Source: Ancistrus triradiatus (lineage: Eukaryota; Chordata; Actinopteri; Siluriformes; Loricariidae). Taken from it: a stretch of DNA of 64,000 nucleotides. Under the pieces are notes generated by a model. It was not told where the DNA came from and did not search any database. It saw only the letters and a program-made list of their open reading frames with translations. Shown here in pieces: positions 42,001 through 47,639 of the stretch. Positions within the stretch are counted from its first letter, which is position 1; each line of letters begins with the position of its first letter. The translations under genes were made by a program, and so were the position numbers. The stretch lies in assembly GCA_025084515.1 (NCBI GenBank), contig JAJAGP010000560.1, forward strand, positions 186,001 to 250,000. Direction: 5' to 3'.

Positions 42001-45000
42001 TTGAAAAAGGGATACAGTTTTTTACAACGTGATTAAAGGTGAAGTAGGTGCTCTTTTAGGACCATGGGGCATTTTCCTTGTTATTTCTCTTCCTTTGTGT
42101 CCTCTGAGACTCATCGTTCCTTCTCCCTTCATCTGCTAAAATATGTCTCCCTGATTCCAAATTTCTGACATCCTATTCCTAACTCACTGTGTCCTATCCC
42201 TTACTGGACAGCTGTTTTCCCCTTACTGACACTTTTTGAAATTAGGCTTGATGCAGGCCAATTATGCAGATTTATCTTTAACATTTCCGTAAATGTTACT
42301 TTTCTTCTACAGTACGTCGCCTGAAATTTCAATGGTGTCAAAACATGTGCACATTTACAAAATTTCTGCAGCTGACTACCCCGTTGTGTCCACAGGGGGA
42401 GAAGGGAAAGAAGGGCAAAAAAGGGCCTAAGGGGGAGAAAGGAGAACAGGGTGCCCCTGGATTAGATGCACCCTGCCCATTGGTATGTGCCAGCTGAGGG
42501 CTGGAAAACTTCCCCGTGACAGCAAAACCCTCAAGGGATGAGTGACCTTTTGGACAACCTGGCAACCTGAATGTACCTGAAAAAAACAAGTCACCTCTAG
42601 TGGTGCCATTTTCCATATGAAATACCACATTATTTAGTTAAGCAAAATATCTGGACCACACTCTGTCCATTACACACTATAGATGTAAATGAATGATGGG
42701 TATCAATGGTTGTCAGTCAGTGCCAAGCCACTCGTCTCTGCCCTGTGCCGAGCCCTCGCAGCGAGAGGCCGAAAGGGCGCTTGCAGCCTCTGTCCCAGTA
42801 ACACTCCCAGTTCCCTTTCTATGACACAGGGTTTCCGGGGCTTTAAGGGTGAAAAGGGCGAGCCAGGCCAACCTGGTCTGGATGGGCTGGATGCCCCGTG
42901 CCAATTGGTACAGTATTCTCTTTTCCTATCCTCTCCTGTGCATGCTGCCATCTTTTGTTCCCACACTACAGCATGGTTCATACTGTATTTGCATTCCTTA
43001 TATTCTCACATGTCTGCTTGGTGTGTAAGTTGGAAAATGGAAATAGCTTGATAACCCATTGATCTGAGCCTAATACCTGCATACCCTGCTTAACTGCTTC
43101 TCCATATGTTCTTAATCATTTAGTTAGTGGCACAGCTGGAATGAAAGTAATATTATAAGCGATATTATAACCTTCCTAATATGCAAGAATACAGAAAACT
43201 TACACAGAAGTACAAACTACAGTTATGTCCCAAATCTAAATTCCTAAACATGAATGTTTTCCTTTGCATCAAATTAAATGAGATCCTGCCTAGTCCCTTG
43301 CCAAAGTATTCACTGGTAATGTTTATGTACATTCCTTTTGTTTGGATATTTCCCATGTCTGACTGCATTTCTGACTGCACAATAACTAACCCATGTCCCT
43401 ATGATAAGCATCTTGTTGTCTTCCTTTTAACTGCAGCAGCATGGTCCTCACTGCAGTCTTCATGTTCACACTTATTTCCTACCTGTTCCAGTTGGGCACA
43501 GTAGACCCGAGAGCATTAATCAGCTCTCGGCTCTTCCAGCACCATTTAAGCAGTTCTCTTTTAAAAACTGTTTGGTTTTTGCTGTGGTTAATTAATGTTT
43601 CCCTACTAGATTAATACTGAATTATTGAATTACAGCTTTTGCTTACAAGTATTTCTTAGAACAGCGAACGGTGTGCGGTTGATATCTAAGTTCTGAAATG
43701 AATAGTGTAATAGGTTTATGTTGCATTTGCATGCTGAACACTTGTGTTGCCTTTTATTGTATGTGAGTTAGTTCTATTACCTGCCTGACTCAAAGCTTAA
43801 ATAGAATTGTTCAGGTAAATGAAGGCTTTTTTATGAATATTCTATCTGCATTTTCAGAAGTAACAATGAGCCAATTAGCCCCCTGATCATCTGTCATTAC
43901 AGTCTATGCATTCATGAATTGAGTATGTACAATATGTATTGCATGCCTATGTTAATTTAAGAGTCACCAAGTGAAAAGTGACACAGAATACAATAAATAC
44001 GAGAAATCCCAAGGTTTTATGACTAATATCAAGGTAAAAAAGATATATTGTACATGCCTTTCCATATTATCATTTTATAGGCTGTGTATAGCTATTTCTA
44101 GGAAAATGGCTGTGCACACTAGCATGGAATTTGAATGGTCTACTACAGGCTTAGCTTTTTGTCTGTTACATGGCTGCTAGCTTTGCCAGGAGGGGGCTTT
44201 TGTTAATGCAGTGGTAGTCTGATTTCGGTTACACAGAAATCAAATATCTATTATTCATTTATTCATTGACTGTTAATGTCAGTGCATGTTGAAAGCACAG
44301 TAGCTCAGTGAAAATACCAAAGCCTCACATTTTCAAAGATGACAGGGTATGTGATCTCTTCAGAGTTAACCAAAATATGTTATGATCCAATAATTATTCT
44401 AAACTTGTAAACAAATGCCCTTTCAGTAAAGAAATCCACAAACCTAGTACAAGGACAAACCTAGTACATTGTCTAGCTTTAGCAAATTACTGTACAAAGC
44501 ATAAACTTTGTCCTCAATGATAAGATTCCAAAACCAGTACATATTTCTGATGCTGGTATGCTGGTCAGCTGGTAAGACCGTACGAGTTCCATGTTGGTCC
44601 AAGTTTATTTATGCTGGTCTGGTACTGGTTTAGCTGATGAACTTGAATGGTGTTGCTGATACTAGTGTCAAAAACACAGATGAATGTCGTCGATGTGTGA
44701 TTATATGTACAATTTGGAAAGTCTTCAGACCCTTTCAGTGTTTTCAGTTTTTCAAATTTTATGGTGCAGCGCTGTGCTAAAATAAAAAATAGTTTTCCAT
44801 TTCATTCTGCACTCTACCCCATAATGACAAGTCAAAACAGAATTTTTGACATTTTTGCAAATGTATTGAAAAGGAAAAACTAAAGTATTGCATTGACATG
44901 TATATGGACCCTTTACTCAGCACTTAGTTGAAGCACCAGCGATTACATCCTCCAGTCTTCTTGGGTATGAAACAAGGTGTGCATACCTGGATTTGGGGAA

Positions 45001-47300
45001 TTTCTGCCATTCTTCCCTGCAGATCCTCTCAACCTCTCCAAAAGGTTGGATGGGAACCATCGGTGGACAGCTTTTTATGTCTCTCCAAAGTTGATTCATT
45101 GGGTTCAAGTCAGGGCTCTGGCTAGGGCACTCAAGAACATTCACAGACTGTGTTGTCTTGGCTGTGTGCTTAGGGTCATTGTCCTGTTGGAAGGTGAATC
45201 TTCAGGCCAGTCTCGTTGAACCTTCGTTTAATTGTCCTGTTGTAAGGTGAACCTTCAGCCCATATCTCTGTACATTTCTCCTTTCAGCTTTCAACACAGA
45301 CCAGTCTCCCTGTTCCAGCTTCTGAAAAACACCTTCACAGCATGATACTGCCACCTTCTTCTTTCCTGGCGCCTATCCCGCTGAATGCGGGGTCCGCCCA
45401 CTACCACTCGATGCTCTATCTGTCATCAGAGACCACACTAACCAGGCCAATTTTACCGTAACCAATCAACCTAACCTGCATGTCTTTGGACTGTGGGAGG
45501 AAACCGGAGTGCCCGGCATAAACCCACGCGGACACGTGGAGGACATGCAGACTCCCCACAGAAAGGACCAAGGCCGCTCCACCCTGGGATTGAACCTTCT
45601 TGCTGTGAGGCGGCGATGCTACCCACCTAGCCACCGTGCCGCCCTAGCATGATACTGTCACCACCATGTTTCACTATAGGGATGTTATTGGGAAGGTGAT
45701 GAGCAGTGCTTGGTTTCCTCCAGATAAGATGCTTAGAATTGAGGCCAAAAAGTTCAGTCTTGTTTTCATCAAATCTTGTTTTTCACAGTCCGAGAGTTCT
45801 TTAGGTGATTTTTTTTGCAAACTGCAAGTGTGCTTTCTTGTGTCTTTTACTGGGGAGAGGATTCTGTCTGCCATAAAGCCCAGATTGGTGGAGAGCTGCA
45901 GTGATGAATGACCTTCTGGAAGTTTCTCCCATCTGCACACAGGATCTTTGGAACGCAGCCATTGGGTTCTTGGTCACTTCTCTTCCCAAGGTCCTTGTCC
46001 CCAAATTACTTAGTTTTCTGGGGCGGCCAGCTCTAGGAAGAGTCCTGGTTGTTCCAAACTTCTTCCATTAAAAAAATTAATTTGGGCCATTATGCTCTTG
46101 GGGGAAACTTTGATTTTGTTAATTTATTTTTTCCACACAATTTTAGCACAAGGCCACAACATAACAAAATGTAAAAAAAGTGAAAGGGTCTGAAGACTTT
46201 CCAAATGCATTGTATTGCATATGTTATCACGGTACCCTTTGTTTTATATGTGAATATTACATAGTGGGTTTTAAATGTCATGTGCATGCCCTGACACTAT
46301 TATCAATCTCAATCATACTTGGGAATGCACCATTCCCATTGTTGTATGGAAATACATTTATACTCGATGGCAAATGTATCACCAATACATGGATCAGTTT
46401 GGCTAATATATGTCATAACTTACCTAATATTGATTCAGTATTTAAAGTCAGATTGGCCTTACAACTTATATACAGCATTGGACTGGTGCATCCCTAACCA
46501 TGATATTAGAGGTTCTGCCAGTGTTACACAAGTCACAAAAAGCTAATTTTTTTCAGGCACCTCACTTACAGATTAATTAAACAATGAGGTTTTACAAAGA
46601 ATAAGGTACCTATGTCATATCCTAGATAAAACCAACCAGGAACTGACTTGTATTGTTTTTGTTTTATATAACAGGGGCCAGATGGACTACCAATGCCTGG
46701 CTGCTGGCAAAAGGTAAGTACTAAAGCTTCATCTTAATAAAATCCATAATTCTATAATTACATATGTAATTATATAATTATGAAATGTAATATAATTATA
46801 TTATTAAATATAATTATATAATTAGTCTATAATAAAATACTAGTTGCAAATACCTACATCAGTGGTTCCCAAAGTGGGGGGCTAAGGGGGTGTGGGGCTG
46901 GCATGTCTGAGCCAGAAAAATCTCAGAAAGTAAAATTTAAGATACATAATGCGTGTATTGTCAATTTTTTGTTTGATAAAAAGTTGCAGTTTTGTATGAA
47001 TTACGATGTGTAAAATAAATTCCAGTGAAGCAAAAGACATCTGTGTTTGTGTCAGACTGTGGGGGCTCAAAAATAATCTTATCTACAAAGATTGAAGAAA
47101 AAGGTCTGCAGAAAGCATTTGGGAACCACTGATCAAAAAAAATAATAGCTTAGATACTAGATGTCCTGTCCCAATCAAATTGAACTGCATGGAGTTCTAA
47201 ATGCACACGAACAATAATGCGTCATGCTGTTTGTGATTGTGTTGTATTTGCACCTTGTCTTACAATATCCCTGTTTTTTTTGTTGTTTTTTTTACAGTGA
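12545..47300 (+). CDS. col25a1: collagen XXV alpha 1 chain, 3' part (gene-level entry, 24 coding exons plus stop exon)
   Basis: Spliced gene; the exons are listed separately. Joined, they give 420 codons if every exon is used: G-X-Y triplets broken by short imperfections, then a C-terminus reading GPDGLPMPGCWQK and a stop. That end, the NC3 stretch EIIDYNGNIQEALQ plus KITTITVT, and the GSSAAGIK imperfection match what I remember of human COL25A1, a type II membrane collagen of about 654 residues. It is shed by furin as CLAC, binds amyloid-beta and acts in motor-neuron/muscle development. The cytosolic tail, membrane segment and furin site would lie upstream of the window. Residue order in the window is end of COL2 (about 1-124), NC3 (about 125-146), COL3, then NC4 with two cysteines. 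Every exon is a multiple of 3 and starts at a codon boundary. The related COL13A1 and COL23A1 are less likely because the NC3 text fits type XXV. Confidence 0.95.
12679..12714 (+). CDS. col25a1: col25a1 exon (window exon 2), COL2
   Basis: 36 bp between attacag and gtaata, encoding four perfect triplets GEPGEPGRSGHK. The intron from exon 1 is only 101 bp. Confidence 0.93.
13645..13689 (+). CDS. col25a1: col25a1 exon (window exon 3), COL2
   Basis: 45 bp between gtgtag and gtaaat, encoding GEPGLPGLPGLPGIK, five triplets. 45 bp is the commonest size here, and the leucine/proline-rich text fits COL2 of type XXV. It is followed by a 7.1-kb intron packed with Tc1 elements. Confidence 0.95.
14640..14795 (+). 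repeat. degenerate tgag-type satellite, left part
   Basis: gtgagtgagcatg and tctgtgactgagtgag units with about 4-bp periodicity. Continues at 16768 after an insertion. Confidence 0.65.
14799..16192 (-). mobile_element. Tc1 transposon (cagtggtgcttgaaag family), right end lost
   Basis: Starts cagtggtgcttgaaagtttg after TA. The right side has the matching inverted segment up to aggaggttcacaaa, then breaks into the pogo-like MITE. The minus strand holds a transposase of the common fish type with many stops. Related partial copies: 23332-24290, 55190-56075, 62765-63365. Confidence 0.85.
15040..15737 (-). pseudogene. broken Tc1 transposase
   Basis: The start region near 15737 and the whole body can be followed in reverse, but frames shift repeatedly and internal blocks are missing (only about 700 bp against about 1 kb). 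Confidence 0.75.
16193..16755 (-). mobile_element. pogo-like MITE, copy 2
   Basis: Same family as 11033-11600: ends taccgtattttccgggcta and tccgaaaaatacggta, with nearly the same interior including the DNA-binding remnant. It carries a small duplication (cgcatcgcagctg) not in copy 1. Sits exactly where the Tc1 element to its left breaks off. Confidence 0.8.
16768..17265 (+). repeat. degenerate tgag-type satellite, main block
   Basis: About 500 bp of gtgagtgag, tgagtaagcatg and tctgtgactgag units, strongly degraded. Confidence 0.7.
17702..18407 (-). mobile_element. Tc1 element (Passport-like), half copy A
   Basis: Preceded by TA; begins cagtggggcaaaaaagtatt. The minus strand shows the transposase C-terminus: HDNDPKRTAQTTKEW, PSQSPDLNPIENVWRELK, and upstream GGNLMLWGCFSAKGTGRL. 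It ends abruptly at about 18407 in another Tc1 family. From memory the ends resemble the Passport element of flatfish. Confidence 0.85.
18408..19847 (+). mobile_element. Tc1 element (cagaccctttc family), copy B
   Basis: Lacks the outer part of its left inverted repeat; the right end ggtctgaagactttctgaaa and gcatcg before TA is intact. Same family as 44710-46212. Confidence 0.85.
18658..19690 (+). pseudogene. Tc1 transposase, frameshifted
   Basis: Recognisable from RRKELAVELRD at the start through NHGGGSIMMRGCFS, then a broken second-Asp block, to PSQSPDLNPIEHLWRDLK and the C-terminus. Several frame changes. Closest to intact of the copies seen, but not open. Confidence 0.8.
20041..20440 (-). 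repeat. degenerate actc-type satellite, inverted relative to 16768-17265
   Basis: About 400 bp of cactcactc, ttcactcattc and agtcactcac units. It is the reverse complement type of the tgag block 3 kb upstream. The long open frame across it is low-complexity and not a gene. Confidence 0.7.
20782..20844 (+). CDS. col25a1: col25a1 exon (window exon 4), COL2
   Basis: 63 bp between ctgcag and gtgggt, seven triplets starting GEPGYLGPQGEPGLPG and ending GTK. Confidence 0.95.
21535..21603 (+). CDS. col25a1: col25a1 exon (window exon 5), COL2 with imperfection
   Basis: 69 bp between caacag and gtacag, 23 codons starting GERGEPGPPGKGDRG. The segment PPGKGDR lacks one residue of a triplet, the usual type of short break in membrane collagens. 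It is at the same place as in mammalian COL25A1 as I recall it. Confidence 0.94.
22388..22432 (+). CDS. col25a1: col25a1 exon (window exon 6), COL2
   Basis: 45 bp between actctag and gtcagg, encoding GVQGEPGTPGPKGSK. The donor gtcagg is weaker than the gtaagt/gtgagt sites at most neighbouring exons. Confidence 0.92.
23332..24290 (+). mobile_element. Tc1 (cagtggtgcttgaaag family) copy, broken by a SINE
   Basis: Left end cagtggggcttgaaactttg. The N-terminal and middle part of the transposase region follows in + orientation, then a SINE at 23955-24218, then the right end aaagggttcacaaacattca. Confidence 0.75.
23955..24218 (-). repeat. tRNA-derived SINE (DANA-like), near-full
   Basis: Reverse strand begins ggcggtggctcagttgcctc, has B-box ggttctaacc, and continues through the cgtgcccacatgggtttact body to cccactgtccaaagactta and a tail ending ttccatgaccctg. 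Confidence 0.75.
24291..24540 (+). repeat. fish dispersed repeat (aagtc / tatagcgctttttacaa type), copy 1
   Basis: Opens with tandem caagt units, then tttatatagcgctttttaca, ggcgacagtggcaaggaaaa and ctccctagttctaggaagaa. Common across teleosts; class not assigned. Confidence 0.7.
24651..24695 (+). CDS. col25a1: col25a1 exon (window exon 7), COL2
   Basis: 45 bp between ctccag and gtgagt, encoding GDAGNKGDFGHPGPR, five triplets. Confidence 0.94.
25131..25208 (+). CDS. col25a1: col25a1 exon (window exon 8), COL2 end and start of NC3
   Basis: 78 bp, 26 codons. Three perfect triplets (GPAGEKGDQ) then GTT, after which the helix stops and EIIDYNGNIQEALQ follows: the non-collagenous NC3 interruption. 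The acceptor is gcaaag with a poor pyrimidine tract and the donor is gtcaga, so both splice sites are weak. The text matches the mammalian NC3 segment almost residue for residue, which fixes the gene identity. Confidence 0.94.
25537..25560 (+). CDS. col25a1: col25a1 24-bp microexon (window exon 9), NC3
   Basis: Eight codons, KITTITVT, after a long pyrimidine tract ending ctacag and before gtaata. It directly continues EALQ of the previous exon and precedes a G-P-P triplet exon, matching the mammalian sequence RITTLTVT at the same place. Too short for most gene finders. Confidence 0.88.
25600..26310. other. col25a1 intron, nothing recognised
   Basis: AT-rich; no exon or named repeat. Confidence 0.45.
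26312..26735. mobile_element. degraded DNA transposon relic
   Basis: Ends tatagccaattgtttgtgga and cacatacttttgccaatatt are loosely inverted and match a familiar fish Tc1-type family. No usable frame. Confidence 0.5.
27462..27630 (+). repeat. fish dispersed repeat, copy 2, with a LINE tail inserted
   Basis: Starts gtcaagtcagctttatttct and tatagcgctttttacaatgg as in copy 1. After agattatct it is interrupted by about 45 bp ending gatcaataaagtattacctt, then resumes at tcccaaattgagcaagc. Confidence 0.7.
27637..28092. repeat. compound microsatellite: (AT)n, purine tract, (CA)n, (TA)n
   Basis: (AT) at 27637-27666, then about 330 bp mostly of G and A on the + strand with a short mixed gap near 27800-27870, (CA) at 28019-28043 and (TA) at 28045-28090. 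The long open frames on the other strand are artefacts of this. Confidence 0.9.
28093..29497. other. col25a1 intron, nothing recognised
   Basis: No exon, gene or named repeat seen. Confidence 0.45.
29498..29526 (+). repeat. (AAT)n microsatellite
   Basis: Nine to ten perfect ataata units. Confidence 0.9.
29600..29995 (+). repeat. degenerate ~125-bp tandem repeat, three units
   Basis: acagtcagtgccctgccag occurs near 29626 and 29742 and as a diverged form near 29874. A second marker (gtgttcagggactgagcgtg, gtgcccaggactaagcatg, gtacctgggaccaagcatg) recurs in step. GC-rich compared with its surroundings. Confidence 0.65.
30076..30752 (-). mobile_element. DNA transposon relic (ctaataaagtgg ends), truncated copy
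   Basis: Matches the interior and right part of the element at 36337-37459, from gctgccatgaagggatgaa to the end ctctaataaagtgcc. Left end missing. Confidence 0.65.
31466..31510 (+). CDS. col25a1: col25a1 exon (window exon 10), start of COL3
   Basis: 45 bp between ttaag and gtaccg, encoding GPPGPAGPVGPQGIK. First triplets after NC3. It is preceded by a 5.9-kb intron rich in repeats. Confidence 0.93.
31848..31892 (+). CDS. col25a1: col25a1 exon (window exon 11), COL3
   Basis: 45 bp between tttaaag and gtaaga, encoding GDQGPPGLPGLDGER. Confidence 0.94.
31976..33545 (+). mobile_element. Tc1 element (Passport-like), full-length copy C
   Basis: 1570 bp, flanked by TA at 31974 and 33546. Both ~200-bp inverted repeats are present (cagtgggggaaaaaagtatt; aatacttttttgccccactg). 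Lies in the intron before exon 12. Confidence 0.92.
32336..33331 (+). pseudogene. Tc1 transposase of copy C, inactivated
   Basis: N-terminus TKTKELSKDTRKKIVDLHQ, helix-turn-helix SESTIGKQVGVNKSAVGAI, ARRAPLLKQYMSRPVLKFAQ, then the first-Asp region reduced to MWSNDETKIELF (an extra Asn within WSDE). Later a stop falls in the second Asp block near 33044 (TAA) and another in the NVWRE block near 33164 (TAG). Frameshifts also at about 32535 and 32730. Confidence 0.88.
33581..33661 (+). CDS. col25a1: col25a1 exon (window exon 12), COL3
   Basis: 81 bp, nine triplets, between tttttag and gtaagg. Starts GHKGTKGDMGMPGMSGEKG and ends GLPGLP. Its acceptor lies only 35 bp past the end of a Tc1 copy. Confidence 0.95.
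33781..33843 (+). CDS. col25a1: col25a1 exon (window exon 13), COL3
   Basis: 63 bp between tttctag and gtgagt, seven triplets from GLNGQKGDKGDTG to GPQGPS. Confidence 0.95.
33946..33996 (+). CDS. col25a1: col25a1 exon (window exon 14), COL3 with II imperfection
   Basis: 51 bp between taacag and gtaagt, encoding IIGPPGAPGPHGPPGPM. The two leading isoleucines interrupt the triplet repeat; the same II break is present in mammalian COL25A1 as I recall it. Confidence 0.95.
34398..34424 (+). CDS. col25a1: col25a1 27-bp exon (window exon 15), COL3
   Basis: Three triplets GPHGFPGPK between ttccag and gtaaat. Confidence 0.93.
34673..35537 (-). mobile_element. Tc1 element (Passport-like), internally deleted copy D
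   Basis: Flanked by TA (34671, 35538). Left repeat and the C-terminal half of the transposase (reverse) are kept. A jump near 35273 removes the N-terminal two thirds. The outer ~20 bp of the right repeat are missing between two act triplets. Confidence 0.85.
35800..35942 (-). repeat. tRNA-derived SINE fragment
   Basis: Reverse strand starts caccggcttagtggttaagg with B-box gagttcaaatcct, then loses similarity. Confidence 0.6.
36007..36068. repeat. (AT)n microsatellite
   Basis: About 28 AT units after an A-run. Confidence 0.95.
36337..37459 (-). mobile_element. DNA transposon relic with ggccactttattag ends
   Basis: Inverted ends ggccactttattag and ctaataaagtggc. Interior holds diverged minus-strand text like the Tc1 relic at 648 (for example gtcctcctttgacctctttc with the ggtttttgaaatactggcc pattern) but no readable frame. 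A truncated relative is at 30076. Confidence 0.7.
37824..37904 (+). CDS. col25a1: col25a1 exon (window exon 16), COL3
   Basis: 81 bp between atttag and gtaagt, nine triplets from GESGLPGLKGARGEPG to GPLGLP. Found after a 3.4-kb intron holding a deleted Tc1 copy and a second DNA transposon. Confidence 0.94.
38224..38259 (+). CDS. col25a1: col25a1 exon (window exon 17), COL3
   Basis: 36 bp between gcacag and gtgagt, encoding GASGLDGKPGLR. Confidence 0.93.
38686..38739 (+). CDS. col25a1: col25a1 exon (window exon 18), COL3
   Basis: 54 bp between ttgcag and gtaagt, six triplets GMDGPVGASGPAGPKGDS. Confidence 0.95.
38900..39390 (+). mobile_element. cagtggtacctc-family element, 5'-truncated copy
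   Basis: Follows the interior of the 5035-5914 copy from gcttattttataataaagtg to the end tcgagaatcgaggtaccactg. Confidence 0.72.
39952..40005 (+). CDS. col25a1: col25a1 exon (window exon 19), COL3
   Basis: 54 bp between tgacag and gtaagt, encoding GEKGSDGEPGPRGPYGLP, close to the mammalian text at this place. Confidence 0.95.
40121..40147 (+). CDS. col25a1: col25a1 27-bp exon (window exon 20), COL3
   Basis: GSAGTPGLD between ttccag and gtaagt. Intron from the previous exon is 115 bp. Confidence 0.94.
40316..40369 (+). CDS. col25a1: col25a1 exon (window exon 21), COL3
   Basis: 54 bp between ttgcag and gtgacc, encoding GLPGLRGEKGDVGERGEK. The donor is non-consensus at positions 4-6. Confidence 0.93.
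40370..42395. other. col25a1 intron of 2.0 kb, nothing recognised
   Basis: AT-rich, no transposon ends seen; unusually clean for this locus. Confidence 0.5.
42396..42482 (+). CDS. col25a1: col25a1 C-terminal exon variant A (window exon 22), lysine-rich, ends in APCPL
   Basis: 87 bp between tccacag and gtatgt, 29 codons. Starts GEKGKKGKKGPKGEKGEQG and ends GLDAPCPL. It is strongly basic (nine lysines) and ends with the same L-D-A-P-C-x-L motif, in the same phase, as the next exon. It may be an alternative to that exon. If both are used, the protein gains a second cysteine motif in front of 26 more residues. Confidence 0.85.
42830..42907 (+). CDS. col25a1: col25a1 C-terminal exon variant B (window exon 23), ends in APCQL
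   Basis: 78 bp between acacag and gtacag, 26 codons. Starts GFRGFKGEKGEPGQPGLDG and ends LDAPCQL, agreeing closely with the mammalian form I remember. The cysteine is the first of two in NC4 that probably crosslink the trimer. Confidence 0.93.
42908..44544. other. start of the 3.8-kb intron before the last coding exon
   Basis: No exon or named repeat recognised until the ctggt repeat at 44545. Confidence 0.45.
44545..44665. repeat. dispersed ctggt-rich repeat
   Basis: gatgctggtatgctggtcag, then atgctggtctggtactgg. Same family as 51760-51890. Confidence 0.55.
44917..46080 (-). pseudogene. Tc1 transposase of copy G, split and shifted
   Basis: C-terminal piece near 44917-45144 reads PSQSPDLNPMNQLWRDIK. 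The N-terminal half lies to the right near 45680-46000, including EVTKNPMAAFQR and ALHQSGLYGR. A SINE separates the halves. Confidence 0.8.
45356..45645 (-). repeat. tRNA-derived SINE inserted in Tc1 copy G
   Basis: Reverse strand starts gcggcacggtggctaggtgg, the usual head, and ends near tcaggaaag-type sequence. Flanked by 17-base direct repeats agcatgatactg(c/t)cacc at 45339-45355 and 45646-45662, one mismatch. Confidence 0.88.
46675..46713 (+). CDS. col25a1: col25a1 last coding exon (window exon 24), NC4
   Basis: 39 bp between aacag and gtaagt, encoding GPDGLPMPGCWQK, a hallmark C-terminus shared in type by the membrane collagens XIII, XXIII and XXV. No stop lies inside the exon: splicing to 47298 supplies TGA. 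Reading through the donor instead adds VSTKASS and a TAA. Confidence 0.95.
46736..46741 (+). promoter_or_regulatory. AATAAA inside the last col25a1 intron, overlapping a read-through stop
   Basis: The hexamer starts 23 bases past the exon end and overlaps the TAA that would end a retained-intron reading frame. It could serve intronic polyadenylation. No transcript evidence. Confidence 0.4.
46754..46773. repeat. 20-bp perfect palindrome in AT-rich DNA
   Basis: ataattacatatgtaattat reads the same on both strands. It sits 40 bp after the last col25a1 coding exon, in a run of taattata units to about 46835. Confidence 0.7.
46860..47133. mobile_element. hAT-type MITE
   Basis: Inverted ends cagtggttcccaaagtgggg and catttgggaaccactg. 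No clear 8-bp duplication. Confidence 0.65.
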
Positions 47301-47633
47301 TCAGTCTAAACCAAACCGCATGGAATTTGTAAATAATGCTTCATTTTTGTATTTATAGTTCTTTTTTAATTGTGAAGAAGAATATAAATGGATCTTAATA
47401 TAAATGTGTGTGCACATTGCGGGTAAAAAATAAAAAAAAAAAACCCAGCAAAAAAATCATGAGGCTCACACCCAGCTGCTTCTACTCACCCTTGTACTGT
47501 CATGGCAGTGTGTGGCACATTCACACGAGTATTGTGGAACTCCTCATCGTAGAGACTCTTGCACACAAGGGCAGATTTGCATGGCCCTTGGAATAAGAGC
47601 GGGTACAGAAATGGACTAATATGGTGCAAAAAA

Positions 47634-47639
47634 ATAAAC
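47634..47639 (+). promoter_or_regulatory. candidate proximal polyadenylation signal of col25a1
   Basis: AATAAA about 340 bases after the stop. Another lies at 47429-47434, but that one precedes a genomic oligo-A run. Confidence 0.3.

Larger units (their letters stand above)
44710..46212 (-). mobile_element. Tc1 element (cagaccctttc family), copy G, carrying a SINE
   Basis: TA on both sides (44708, 46213). Ends caatttggaaagtcttcaga and tctgaagactttccaaatgc. Same family as copy B, opposite orientation. Confidence 0.9.

Noticed and set aside
42689..43051. 120-codon open frame as a separate gene
   Set aside because: It only contains the col25a1 exon 42830-42907 read on into the flanking introns.
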